DNA of 64,000 nt from Synechococcus sp. GreenBA-s (GCF_024345855.1 NZ_JAGQBX010000007.1:1-64000); one strand, 5' to 3'. Positions 25,391-34,085 are shown, counted from the stretch's first letter. The notes: generated by a model from the sequence alone, not told the origin. Numbers and translations: made by a program.

Positions 25391-25918
25391 ATGTCCTGTC
25401 ACCGCCTTGTCGCGCCGTCCCGCCGGCTGAGCGCTTCCCTGGTTGCGGCACCCCTGCTGACGGCTGCGGCGCTGCTTGCCTCGCCCTTCGCCGGCGGAGC
25501 GCCTGCCCAGGCCGCTCCCTTGTGCACGTTCCTGCAGCCCATCGGTGGCAACGGCGCCACGCCGATCGTGTCCAAGCAGGTGGGCCGTGGCAAGCTGCTC
25601 GGCCGCACCAACTGGAACACCGATTTCATCGTGGATCGGCCCTACGACAGCTACAAGTTCTTCTTCACGGCCAACTCCTCCAGCGGCAGCGCCCAGTACC
25701 CCGTCACCGGCTATCTCAAGTTCAGCGACGGCACCAACCTGCAGGTGTTCAACGAGATCATGAGCCCGCCGATCGGCACGGGCCGCATGTTCGGCCCCTT
25801 CCCCGCCATCCCCGGCAAGCAGACCAGCCAGGCCAACTTCAAGATCGGCGCCAGCGACGATCCCGGGGCCCTGGGCTTCAGCTACCGCATCTCGGTGCAG
25901 GGCTGCAGCGGCAGCTGA
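25391..25918 (+). CDS. Secreted protein of unknown function
   Basis: 175 residues from the ATG at 25391. A signal peptide is clear: basic start, hydrophobic core VAAPLLTAAALLASPFAGG, and an APAQAA|PLC cleavage-like site near residue 38. The mature part contains LLGRTNWNTDFIVDRPYDSY, FFFTANSSSGSAQYPVTGYL and a C-terminal ISVQGCSGS; two cysteines (near 40 and 172) could form a disulfide. It is probably periplasmic. I do not recognise the family. TAGTCT at 25360-25365 is a plausible -10. Confidence 0.7.
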   Translation: MSCHRLVAPSRRLSASLVAAPLLTAAALLASPFAGGAPAQAAPLCTFLQPIGGNGATPIVSKQVGRGKLLGRTNWNTDFIVDRPYDSYKFFFTANSSSGSAQYPVTGYLKFSDGTNLQVFNEIMSPPIGTGRMFGPFPAIPGKQTSQANFKIGASDDPGALGFSYRISVQGCSGS

Positions 25919-26040
25919 GGTGATCGGCTGAGTTCATCGGCCCGGCCGCTGTCGCGCCGAGGGGATCAGCGGCTGGCGTGATCGAGGACCAGCGGTCGGG
26001 CCTGGGGATCTGTCTAGGGTTTTGCGGTGACAGGTCCGCG

Positions 26041-27324
26041 GTGAAAGGTCTCTCCCGATCGCGACAGATGGCGGCCGCCACCGCGGGGGTCGTCGTTGCC
26101 ATAGCCCTGGTGCGGGGTCTGTGGCCCCGCCAGGAGGCCCCGCGCCAGCGCCCGCCCGTGCCCGTGGACCTGGCCACGGCCCGGGTGGGGGCGATCAGCG
26201 TCACCTACCCGATCACCGGCGAGGTGCGGGCCGTGGCCTCGGCCCAGATCCGCCCGGAGGTGAGCGGCATCCTCGAGCGGGTCTACTTCCGCGAGGGCCA
26301 GGAGGTAAGGGCGGGCCAGCCCCTGCTCGGCCTCGATCGCGCCCCCTTCCTGGCGGCCCTGAACCAGGCCATTGCCAACCGCCGCAAGGCCGCCGCCGCC
26401 GTGCAGGTGGCCGCCGCCAAGGCCCGCAGCGCCCACACCCTGGCCCGCACGGCGCGGCTGCGGGCCGACCGCTATTCGCGGCTCGGCAGTCAGGGTGCCG
26501 TCAGCCGCGACCAGGAGGATCAGTTCCGCAGCGATGCGGACTCGCGGCAGGCCGAGGCCCTCAGCCGCGACAGCGAGGTGGTGAGTGCCCGCGCCGACCT
26601 GGCCGCCGCCCAGGCCGCCGAGGCCGCCGCCCGCCTGCGCTACGACCGCACGACCGTGCGCTCGCCGATCAGCGGCCGCACCGGCCAGCTGCGGGTCACA
26701 CCCGGGAACCTGCTGCAGGAGGGCAACGCCCAGATCCTGCTGGTGGTGAACCAGTTCCGCCCGATCGATGTGGTCTTCGCCCTGCCCCAACGGATGCTGG
26801 CCCAGGTGCGGCGGGGCCTGGCCGTGCGGCTGGAGGGGGGCGAGCAGGGCAGCGTCAGCTCCATCGACAACGCCGTGGATCCCAGCACCGGCACCACGCC
26901 GATCAAGGCCTCCTTCAGCAACACGGCTCTGCGCCTGGTGCCGGGGCAGTTCGTGAAGGGGGCGCTGCAGCTGGAGCGGCTCAACGGCGTGACGCTGATT
27001 CCCCAGGTCGCCGTGCAGAGCGGTCAGAAGGGCAGCTTCGTGTACGTGGCGGTCCCTGCCCAGGGCGCGGCGCCCGGGTCCGCTCCCGCCTCGGCCGGCG
27101 CCGGCGCCACGGCCAGGCCTGGCCGCGCGGTGGAGGCCCGCAGCCTGGAGCTCGGCCCCGCCAACGACGGCCTGGTGGTGGTGCGACGCGGCCTGGTCCC
27201 CGGTGAGCAGGTGGTGATTCGCGGCCAGTTCGCCCTCGGCCCCGGCGCCCGCATCCTCACGCGCCCCCCTGGCGGTGGCGCTCCGCAACCGCCAGGTCCG
27301 GGCGCGTCGCCACGCCAGCCATGA
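26041..27324 (+). CDS. RND efflux membrane fusion protein
   Basis: 427 residues from the GTG at 26041; an ATG nine codons later (MAAATAGVV) or a GTG at 25978 are alternatives. One N-terminal membrane anchor (AAATAGVVVAIALVRGL) is followed by the biotinyl-lipoyl half motif SAQIRPEVSGILERVYFREG, a coiled-coil hairpin (about 100-190), SPISGRTGQLRVTPG and a beta-barrel. This is the AcrA/MdtA layout. Its stop overlaps the start of the RND pump (ATGA). TAGGGT at 26015-26020 is a plausible -10. Confidence 0.92.
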   Translation: MKGLSRSRQMAAATAGVVVAIALVRGLWPRQEAPRQRPPVPVDLATARVGAISVTYPITGEVRAVASAQIRPEVSGILERVYFREGQEVRAGQPLLGLDRAPFLAALNQAIANRRKAAAAVQVAAAKARSAHTLARTARLRADRYSRLGSQGAVSRDQEDQFRSDADSRQAEALSRDSEVVSARADLAAAQAAEAAARLRYDRTTVRSPISGRTGQLRVTPGNLLQEGNAQILLVVNQFRPIDVVFALPQRMLAQVRRGLAVRLEGGEQGSVSSIDNAVDPSTGTTPIKASFSNTALRLVPGQFVKGALQLERLNGVTLIPQVAVQSGQKGSFVYVAVPAQGAAPGSAPASAGAGATARPGRAVEARSLELGPANDGLVVVRRGLVPGEQVVIRGQFALGPGARILTRPPGGGAPQPPGPGASPRQP

Positions 27325-30300
27325 AGCTCTCCGTTGCCCTGATCCGCCGGCCGGTCACCACCATCCTGCTGAGCCTGGCCCTGGTGGTGTTCGGGGTTGT
27401 CGGCTACCTGAGGTTGCCGATCAGCGACCTGCCCAGCATCGATTTCCCCACGCTGCAGGTGAGCGCCTCCCTGCCCGGCGCCAACCCCCAGACCATGGCC
27501 ACGGCGGTGGCCACACCCCTGGAGCAGCAGTTCTCGAGCATCGCCGGCCTCAGTGCGATCACCTCGAGCAGCAGCCAGGGCAGCACCCAGATCAGCCTGC
27601 AGTTCAACCTCGACCGCGACATCGACGTCGCTGCCCAGGACGTGCAGACCGCCATCAGCCAGGCCTCGCGCCTGCTGCCGCCGGACATGCCCACGGCGCC
27701 GTCGCTGCGCAAGGTGAACCCCGCCGAGCAGCCGATCTTCTACCTGGTGCTCAGCTCCGAGGTGCTCCCCCTCTCGGAGGTGAGCCGGGCCGCCGAGGTG
27801 CAGATGGCCCAGCGCCTCTCGATGCTCGACGGGGTGTCGCAGGTGCAGGTGTTCGGGGCCCAGAAGTATGCGGTGCGCATCCGCGTGGATCCCCAGGCCC
27901 TCACCGCCAAGGGGATCGGCCTCGACGAGGTGGCGGGAGCTATCCGCTCCGGCAACTCCAACCTGCCCACCGGCAACCTCTACGGCCGCCAGCGCACCTA
28001 CAGCGTGGAGGACAACACCCGCCTGGAGGATGCCGGCGCCTACCGGCAGCTGGTGGTGGCCTTCCGCAACGGCTCGCCGGTGCGCCTGGGCGATGTGGCC
28101 GAGGTGATCGACAGCGTGGCCAACGAGCGGCTGGCCAGCTGGTACAACGGCACGCGCTCGATCGTGCTGGCGGTGCAGCGGCAGCCCGGCAGCAACACGG
28201 TGGCCATCGCCGATGCGATCCGGGCGCTGCTGCCCGAGCTGGAGCAGCAGATTCCCGGCGCCATCCAGGTCGACGTTCTGTTCGACCGCTCCGAATCGAT
28301 CCGCGAGGCCATCCACGACGTCCAGATCAATCTGGTGGTGACCGTGGCCCTGGTGGTGGCGGTGGTGGCCCTGTTCCTGGGCACCGGCATCGCCACGGCC
28401 CTGCCGTCGCTGGCGGTGGTGGTGTCGCTGGTGGCCACCTTCGGGGCCATGGCGGTGCTGGGCTTCTCGCTCGACAACATCTCGCTGATGGCGCTCACCC
28501 TGAGCGTGGGCTTCGTGGTCGACGACGCGATCGTGATGGTGGAGGCGATCGTGTGGCGTCAGGAGCAGGGCGAAAGCCGTTGGCAGGCCGCCATCAACGG
28601 CGCCCGCGAGATCGGGCCCACGATCGTGTCGATGACCCTGGCCCTGGTGGCGGTGTTCATCCCCGTGCTGTTCATGGGCGGGCTGCTGGGCCGCCTGTTC
28701 CGGGAATTCGCCGTGACCATGAACCTGGCGGTGACCTTCTCGGCCCTCGTGGCCCTCAGCCTCACGCCGATGATGGCGGCCCGGCTGCTGCCAGCTCCTG
28801 GCTCCGAGCGGCGCGACAATCCCCTGCTGCTGCGCTTCGACGCGCTCTTCGCCCGCATCACCCGCCTCTACGACCGCACGCTGCTGGCGGCCCTGCGGCG
28901 TCCCCGGCCGGTGCAGCTCATCTCGGTGGCGCTGCTGCTGCTCTCCGTGGTGCTGGTGCCCCTGGTGCCCAAGGGCTTCATCCCCGACCAGGACAGCGGC
29001 CAGCTCACGGTGATCACCCAGGCCGCCGAGGGCATTTCCTTCGAGGAGATGTCAGGCCTGCATCGACGCCTCAGCGCCAGGCTCCAGGCCCATCCCGCCA
29101 TCGCCGGGGTGAACAGCACGATCGGTTCCGGAGGGCCGAATGCCTCCGCCAACACCGGACGGATGTTCGTGAAGCTCAAGCCCCGCTCCGAGCGCGGCAT
29201 CGGCGCGGAGGAGCTCAGCACCCAGCTGCGGCGCACGGTGAACGGCATCCCGGGCCTGCGGGCCTTTGTGCGGGTCCCGGCCGCCGTGAACATCGGTGTG
29301 GGCCAGACCCGGGCCAAGTACCAGTACACGATCCAGGCCATCGACCTGGAGGCGCTGCTGGAGCAGGCCCCGGTCTTTGAGCAGCGGCTGCGGGCCCTGC
29401 CCGAGCTCACGGATGTGAGCAGCGATCTGCTGCCCAACAATCCGGAACTCCAGCTGCGCATCGACCGTGACCGGGCCGCGGCCCTCAGCGTTGACGCCGC
29501 TGCCCTGCAGGGTGCCCTGCGCAATGCCTATGGCGAGAACCAGGTCTCCACGATCTACAAGCCCGATGGCCAATACCCCGTGATCGCGGGTGTGAAGCGC
29601 GGGGCCCAGAGCGAACCGGCCGATCTTGATCGCCTCTCGATCCGCAACGGGGAAGGCAAGCTGATCCCGCTGGCCACCATCGCCTCCCTCGAGCAGGGCA
29701 GCGGTGCCGCCAGCATCAACCACACGTCGCAGTTGCCCTCGGTCACCTTTTCCTTCAACCTGCGCCCGGGGGTATCGCTGGATGCGGCCACCGCCCGGAT
29801 CCGCACTCTGGCCCGCGAAGCCCTGCCTCCCGGCACCACCGGCTCCTTCCAGGGCAGCGCCCGGGTGTTCGAGGAATCGCTGGCCGGCATGGGCTGGCTG
29901 ATCCTGGCGGCGGTGCTCGTGATCTACGTGGTACTCGGCATCCTCTACGAAGATGCGATTCACCCGCTCACGATCCTCACGAGCCTGCCTTCAGCCGCCG
30001 TGGGAGGTCTGCTGGCCCTGCTGCTGTTCGGCTCGGAGCTGAACATCTACAGCATCATTGGCCTGGTGCTGCTGATCGGCACTGTGAAGAAGAATGGCAT
30101 CATGATGGTGGATGCAGCCATCGCCAATCGCCGCGACGGACTGGAGGTGGTGGAGGCGATTCACCGCGCGTCGCTGGTGCGCTTCCGCCCAATCATGATG
30201 ACCACCGTGGCGGCGATCGTGGGCACGATCCCGATCGCCCTGGGCTGGGGCGCGGGTGCCGAGTCCCGTCGCCCGCTGGGTTTGGTGGTGCTGGGCGGCA

Positions 30301-30443
30301 TGGTGCTCTCCCAGCTCGTGACCCTCTACATCACCCCGGTGTTCTATGTGCAGGCCGAGCGGATCGCCAGCCGTCTGGGGCTGCGGGGGGCGTCGCTCCA
30401 GGGTGCTGCCGAGCCGGCTGAACACCCCACCTCCGCCGGTTAA
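27321..30443 (+). CDS. RND-family efflux pump (AcrB/MdtB-like)
   Basis: 1040 residues, the usual length for HAE1-type RND pumps. Twelve membrane helices are expected: one near the N-terminus (IRRPVTTILLSLALVVFG), five after about 340, and the second half after about 530. SVGFVVDDAIVMVEAI in TM4 carries the paired aspartates needed for proton transfer, and the second-half lysine lies in GTVKKNGIMMVD. It exports hydrophobic compounds with the upstream adaptor. An outer-membrane TolC protein is not encoded nearby. Its TAA stop lies in a TTAA shared with the convergent gene. Confidence 0.94.
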   Translation: MKLSVALIRRPVTTILLSLALVVFGVVGYLRLPISDLPSIDFPTLQVSASLPGANPQTMATAVATPLEQQFSSIAGLSAITSSSSQGSTQISLQFNLDRDIDVAAQDVQTAISQASRLLPPDMPTAPSLRKVNPAEQPIFYLVLSSEVLPLSEVSRAAEVQMAQRLSMLDGVSQVQVFGAQKYAVRIRVDPQALTAKGIGLDEVAGAIRSGNSNLPTGNLYGRQRTYSVEDNTRLEDAGAYRQLVVAFRNGSPVRLGDVAEVIDSVANERLASWYNGTRSIVLAVQRQPGSNTVAIADAIRALLPELEQQIPGAIQVDVLFDRSESIREAIHDVQINLVVTVALVVAVVALFLGTGIATALPSLAVVVSLVATFGAMAVLGFSLDNISLMALTLSVGFVVDDAIVMVEAIVWRQEQGESRWQAAINGAREIGPTIVSMTLALVAVFIPVLFMGGLLGRLFREFAVTMNLAVTFSALVALSLTPMMAARLLPAPGSERRDNPLLLRFDALFARITRLYDRTLLAALRRPRPVQLISVALLLLSVVLVPLVPKGFIPDQDSGQLTVITQAAEGISFEEMSGLHRRLSARLQAHPAIAGVNSTIGSGGPNASANTGRMFVKLKPRSERGIGAEELSTQLRRTVNGIPGLRAFVRVPAAVNIGVGQTRAKYQYTIQAIDLEALLEQAPVFEQRLRALPELTDVSSDLLPNNPELQLRIDRDRAAALSVDAAALQGALRNAYGENQVSTIYKPDGQYPVIAGVKRGAQSEPADLDRLSIRNGEGKLIPLATIASLEQGSGAASINHTSQLPSVTFSFNLRPGVSLDAATARIRTLAREALPPGTTGSFQGSARVFEESLAGMGWLILAAVLVIYVVLGILYEDAIHPLTILTSLPSAAVGGLLALLLFGSELNIYSIIGLVLLIGTVKKNGIMMVDAAIANRRDGLEVVEAIHRASLVRFRPIMMTTVAAIVGTIPIALGWGAGAESRRPLGLVVLGGMVLSQLVTLYITPVFYVQAERIASRLGLRGASLQGAAEPAEHPTSAG

Positions 30444-31240
30444 GGCGCGGCGGCGGTGTCCTCGCGGGGGCTGGATTTGAGGGGGGTGCGGATCAGCCAC
30501 AGGGCCTCACCATCGCGCCAGAGCAGCAGCAGCGCGTCGCGCTCCACCACGGTGAGGCCCTGGGGCTGGGTGCGGCCCAGCTCGGCAGCGGTTCCAGGCC
30601 CAAGGCGCCGTACTTCTGTGCCTGCGCCAAGGTCACCGAAGGGGGAACTGGCGGGCTGGGCACGGCGCCAGAGGGTCTGCAGCCGCTGGCCGAGGGGCGC
30701 ATCGGGCCAGAGCAGGCGCCGGCGCACCGCCTGGGCGGGGGCGCTGAAGCTGTCGAAGGCACCTTCCCTGGCCCCGGGCATCCAGCCGCGGGCCAGCTCC
30801 AGCACCTCGGCGGGCTGGGCGGGCAGGTCCGCCTCCCCATCCGGGGGCTGGCTGCTGCTGCCGGCCGCTCTGGTGGCGGACCTGGCCGTCGGGTTGGCGG
30901 CGGGCTTCGCCTTCCCGGCCCTGGGTTGGCCGGCCTCCGGCAGCAGATCGGGCGGCGGCGGCGGCAGGGCATCGAGGGCCGCCAGCGAGGCGACGCTCAG
31001 GGGCTGCAGTCCCCCCGCCCCCGGCCGTGCCTGGGCCTCCAGGCGGGCCTGGGCGGCCTGCAGCCGGCGCCCCAGGCGCAGTAGCTGGGGCGTGTCATCC
31101 ACCGGTCGGGACGCGGCCTGTCCGGAGCGGGCCACGCCGCCCGTGGGCCGGCTCGCCGGGGTGAGGGCGGCGATCACCAGCAGCAGCGCGTTGACGCCAA
31201 GGGCCAGCAGGAAGGCCCGGCCCAGGGGATGGGCCCACAT
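30440..31240 (-). CDS. Membrane-anchored protein in TonB position of an ExbB/ExbD-like operon
   Basis: 266 residues from the ATG at 31240 (MWAHPLGRAFLLALGVN). One N-terminal membrane anchor (FLLALGVNALLLVIAAL) is followed by a long Ala/Pro-rich periplasmic linker (about 30-140, including PPPPPDLLPEAGQP) and a C-terminal region with RRRLLWPDAPLG and DALLLLWRDGEALWLI. The layout (anchor, Pro-rich arm, small C-terminal part) is TonB-like, but I see no clear TonB C-terminal domain. It lies 31 bases downstream of the second ExbD-like gene. Function inferred only from layout and context. Confidence 0.5.
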   Translation of the reverse strand: MWAHPLGRAFLLALGVNALLLVIAALTPASRPTGGVARSGQAASRPVDDTPQLLRLGRRLQAAQARLEAQARPGAGGLQPLSVASLAALDALPPPPPDLLPEAGQPRAGKAKPAANPTARSATRAAGSSSQPPDGEADLPAQPAEVLELARGWMPGAREGAFDSFSAPAQAVRRRLLWPDAPLGQRLQTLWRRAQPASSPFGDLGAGTEVRRLGPGTAAELGRTQPQGLTVVERDALLLLWRDGEALWLIRTPLKSSPREDTAAAP

Positions 31241-31271
31241 CCGCTGCCCGTGGCGTGGCCACTGGCTGGGA

Positions 31272-31616
31272 TCAACCCTGGGGAAGCTGGAGTTCAAGGG
31301 AGAGGCCTCCGTCGTCGAGCTGGTGGAGCAGGCCCAGCACCTCACCCCAGGGGGTGGCTGGATCGGGCAGCAGGCGCAGGTGCAGGTCGGGCCGGCGCTG
31401 GCGCGCCTGGCGCAGCAGCGCCACCAGCTCCGGGCGCGACACGGGCTGGTTCCATAGGCGCAGCACCCCGCCGGGGGCCACCTGCAGGGTCAGGAGGCCC
31501 TGGGCCATGGGGCGCTGGGCCAGCCGCTGGGGCAGCAGCAGCAGGGCCAGGCCGAAGCCGGCCAGGCCCGTGCCCAGCAGGCCGTAGCCCAGGGAGGGCA
31601 GCCACAAGCGCGTCAT
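31272..31616 (-). CDS. ExbD/TolR-like protein 2, lacking the membrane aspartate
   Basis: 114 residues. One membrane helix (LGYGLLGTGLAGFGLALLLL) is followed by a periplasmic ExbD-like domain: LTLQVAPGGVLRLWNQPVSR, then ALLRQARQRRPDLHLRLLPD and a C-terminal LLHQLDDGGLSLELQL. ExbD/TolR/MotB proteins normally have an aspartate inside this helix for proton conduction; none is present here. The start codon overlaps the upstream ExbD-like stop (ATGA). Confidence 0.6.
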   Translation of the reverse strand: MTRLWLPSLGYGLLGTGLAGFGLALLLLPQRLAQRPMAQGLLTLQVAPGGVLRLWNQPVSRPELVALLRQARQRRPDLHLRLLPDPATPWGEVLGLLHQLDDGGLSLELQLPQG

Positions 31617-32005
31617 CCGCCCCCCGCCAGTTGCAGCTGCACCGGGCTGCCGCTCTGGCGCTGCAGCCAGGTGAGGCTGCGGCTCACCTCCCCACTGCCG
31701 AGGCCCGGTGAGGGCAGAAAGTGAAGTCGCACGCTGGGGCCCTGGGGGCCGGCCTGGACCAGGCGCAGCCGCTGGCGGCGCAGGCGTACCCCCAGAACGG
31801 CCTCGCTCAGGGGGCTGCCGTTGACGCTCCAGGCACCGATGGCACTGCGCACGATCAGCAGGGTCTCGGCGCCGGCCGTGGGCTGGCTTGCCTGGGCCGC
31901 GGGCTCCGGGGATCCCACCAGCAGTGCCGGCAGGCTCGCCGTGGCAGTGAGCACCACCAGGGTGGTGGCGGTGGCGGGCATCACCAGGGCCAGCATCCCG
32001 GTCAC
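31613..32005 (-). CDS. ExbD/TolR-like protein 1, lacking the membrane aspartate
   Basis: 130 residues using the GTG at 32005, which overlaps the ExbB-like stop by GTGA; the ATG three codons later is an alternative. One membrane helix (MPATATTLVVLTATASLPAL) is followed by an ExbD-like periplasmic domain: LLIVRSAIGAWSVNGSPLSE and VRLHFLPSPGLGSGEVSRSL, ending SPVQLQLAGG. As in its paralogue, no aspartate lies in the membrane helix. Product of a tandem duplication within the operon. Confidence 0.6.
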   Translation of the reverse strand: MTGMLALVMPATATTLVVLTATASLPALLVGSPEPAAQASQPTAGAETLLIVRSAIGAWSVNGSPLSEAVLGVRLRRQRLRLVQAGPQGPSVRLHFLPSPGLGSGEVSRSLTWLQRQSGSPVQLQLAGGG

Positions 32006-32496
32006 GGGCCGACCTCGCGCTGGCGCAGCTCCAGGTCGAGCAGACCGCGCTGCCAGCGCCGCAGCCCCTGGTTGAGCAGCAGCAGCGCCAGGGCCGCCAG
32101 GGCCAGCTCCAGACCCACAACCGTGCTGGCCAGGACATCCGCATAGCCCGCCAGGGGGTTGGCGGGGGGTAGCAGCAACTGGGGCCCCAGCTCCCTCAGC
32201 ACGCCCATCAGGCCAAGCACCGTGCCCACCAGCCCCAGCAGCGGTGCCAGCAGCACGGCGGCCTGGAGCACCGGCTCGCCGAAGGCCATCGCCCGCTGGC
32301 GCCGCTCCAGCAGCAGGCGGGCCGCCGCCGGATTCAGGGTGTCCGCCAGCTCGCGCCGCAGGCTGTCGCGCTGGCGGGCCGGCGGCCGCCACCAGCGCCA
32401 CCAGAACGAGATCCGCTCAAAGGCAATGGTGAACACCGCCAGCGAGAGCAGAGCCAGGGGAAGGGCCACAGCCCCGCAGGCCTTCAACAGGGACAT
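32002..32496 (-). CDS. ExbB/TolQ/MotA-family proton-channel-like protein
   Basis: 164 residues with three membrane segments (about 8-28, 78-102 and 122-142). The family core is visible: AVLLAPLLGLVGTVLGLMGV in the second segment and YADVLASTVVGLELALAALA in the third. It is short compared with E. coli ExbB (about 244) and has a basic cytoplasmic loop rich in WRWWRPPARQRD. First gene of a four-gene operon with two ExbD-like proteins and a TonB-position protein. In known systems this complex turns proton flow into mechanical force; the partner and energy source here are unclear. Confidence 0.75.
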   Translation of the reverse strand: MSLLKACGAVALPLALLSLAVFTIAFERISFWWRWWRPPARQRDSLRRELADTLNPAAARLLLERRQRAMAFGEPVLQAAVLLAPLLGLVGTVLGLMGVLRELGPQLLLPPANPLAGYADVLASTVVGLELALAALALLLLNQGLRRWQRGLLDLELRQREVGP

Positions 32497-32564
32497 GGCT
32501 CCGGGCGGGAGAGAAGGGCTCTGGCCGCGGAGATGTTATCGACTCACCCGTCTGTTCCCCGGTA

Positions 32565-33593
32565 TCAGCCCTGAGGGTCCGCGGTAGCGATCGCACTTGA
32601 CGGCTGGTTGGGCCCCAGGCCCAGCTGCATCAGGCGGAACTGCTCCTGGGTCTGGGGATTGAGCATGGTCGCCGAGGAGGTCTGCCACAGACCCCAGGTC
32701 TGGGCCCGCTGTTCCAGGATCAGGCTGCAGAGCGTCGGCAACAGCCGATCCAGATCACCTTCCACCTGGTCTTCCAGGGCGCGCTGTAGCACCAGCAGGT
32801 CGTTGAAATCCCCCAGCTGCTCCTGTATGGCCTTGAAGCGCTCGATCCAGGGGCTGAGCGCGTCACCCTCCAGCGCCTCCAGGTTGGTGAGGGCGTAGCG
32901 GGCGGCTTTGATGCGCTTGCGCAGGTCGTGCAGGGCTTCGTGATCGCCCGCGGCGCCGTAGCCGCGGCAGCGCCAGCCGGGGTGCAGCATCAGCCCCGCC
33001 AGGGCGTCGGCCTTCCACTCCGGCAGCCAGGCGCGCACCGGCTCCTCGCCGAGGGTTGTGTAGCGGGGCTGCTTGAGCCAGCCCTGCAGGGCGGCAATCA
33101 GCTGCAGGTAGCGCTTGCCCTTGAGCGTGTCGACCAGTGCCTCGAAGGCCAGCCGCCGCTCCCGCTTCAGCTGCTTCTGCACCCGTTTGAGATTGGCCAG
33201 CTCGCGCGGGGGCAGCTGGGGCAGCAGTTCCCCCTCGAGCCGGCCCCGCAGCACATCGAGATCGCGGGCCAGGCCCAGGCTGCGGCCGAACTTCGCCAGC
33301 CGCTGGTCCGTCACCGCCTCCGGCAGCTCCAGGGCCGGCGCGAACTGGGCCAGGGTGGCCCGCATCCGTCGGAACCGCACCCGCAGCTGGTGCAGGGGTT
33401 CGGGGTCCGTGTCCTCCAGCACCGGGGTCTGCAGCTCCACGATGCGCCGCAGGTGGCTCTGTACCAGTTCGGCGGCGTAGGCCCCACCGCTGAGCACGGG
33501 GATGGCGGTCATCGTCGCTCTCGCGTCACAGCGCTCTCGCGTTACGGCCATGGGGCGGGGGTTGGCTCGGGGGTCGAGCGTGAACCTCTCCAT
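32565..33593 (-). CDS. CHAD-domain protein
   Basis: 342 residues from the first ATG; a start at the inner MTAIPVLSGG (33512) is possible. The all-helical CHAD domain spans most of the protein, with paired histidine/basic motifs: EPLHQLRVRFRRMRATLAQF (about 65-84) and EALHDLRKRIKAARYALTNL (about 221-240). CHAD domains bind polyphosphate and inorganic phosphate. No CYTH domain is fused. It lies at the edge of a phosphate-related cluster (PhoX-like, Na/Pi, pst), which fits a polyphosphate role, though this is inference. Confidence 0.85.
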   Translation of the reverse strand: MERFTLDPRANPRPMAVTRERCDARATMTAIPVLSGGAYAAELVQSHLRRIVELQTPVLEDTDPEPLHQLRVRFRRMRATLAQFAPALELPEAVTDQRLAKFGRSLGLARDLDVLRGRLEGELLPQLPPRELANLKRVQKQLKRERRLAFEALVDTLKGKRYLQLIAALQGWLKQPRYTTLGEEPVRAWLPEWKADALAGLMLHPGWRCRGYGAAGDHEALHDLRKRIKAARYALTNLEALEGDALSPWIERFKAIQEQLGDFNDLLVLQRALEDQVEGDLDRLLPTLCSLILEQRAQTWGLWQTSSATMLNPQTQEQFRLMQLGLGPNQPSSAIATADPQG

Positions 33594-33684
33594 TTCCTCT
33601 CTCTAGGACGGATACGGATGACGGTCCCAGGACGGCTCAGCGTCCCGTCGCCATGGCCGCCGAGCAGGAGGGGGAACCCCGGCT

Positions 33685-33843
33685 TCAGCTCTTCAGGTTT
33701 GCCGGCAGGCTCAGATGGCTGTCGAGGGGCTGGCGCAGCTCGGGATGCAGCGACACCAGCCAGGAACCCAGCAGCAGGATCGTGCCCTGAATCGCCAGGC
33801 AGGTGCCGATCGAGGTCAGGCGGTCAGCGGAGGGGGGCGCCAT
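33685..33843 (-). CDS. Small membrane protein, 52 residues
   Basis: ATG at 33843, TGA at 33685-33687. One membrane segment (CLAIQGTILLLGSWLVSL, about 14-31) is flanked by a polar start MAPPSADRLTSIG and a tail PELRQPLDSHLSLPANLKS. Third positions are G/C-rich like neighbouring genes. No family recognised. It sits between the CHAD gene and the divergent PhoX-fusion promoter. Confidence 0.55.
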   Translation of the reverse strand: MAPPSADRLTSIGTCLAIQGTILLLGSWLVSLHPELRQPLDSHLSLPANLKS

Positions 33844-34005
33844 GAGCCAATGGCTGGTTGCACCACTTCAGAGGACGATCCCGTGTAGCGGCGGTGCTGG
33901 AGGCCACCAGCTGCTGGTCGGCCAGCCGACAGGAGAGGGGCCCTAGGTCCGGGCCATGTCGTCTGGGATGCAGGTGCCGGTGATCTGGGAATCGCCTTGA
34001 TACTT
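33844..34005. other. Divergent gap before the PhoX-fusion gene
   Basis: The 242-base interval between the small membrane protein gene (start 33843) and the PhoX fusion (34086) holds the Pho-box-like repeats described separately. In 33844-34005 I see no coding frame that I trust and no hairpin with a T-run. Confidence 0.4.
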
Positions 34006-34035
34006 CCTTAACCCGATCCTTGTTCCGCCTTAAAG
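34006..34035 (+). promoter_or_regulatory. Pho-box-like repeats upstream of the PhoX-fusion gene
   Basis: CCTTAACC at 34006-34013 and CCTTAAAG at 34028-34035 have TTAA cores exactly 22 bases (2 x 11) apart. A weaker CCTTGTTC sits between them. This matches the cyanobacterial SphR/PhoB operator plan (CTTAACCT-like repeats every 11 bases). The set ends 50 bases before the ATG at 34086. Confidence 0.55.
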
Positions 34036-34085
34036 ACGGGCGCCTGGGGTAAGGAGATGGTTGCAAGGACAACGGCAAGACATCC

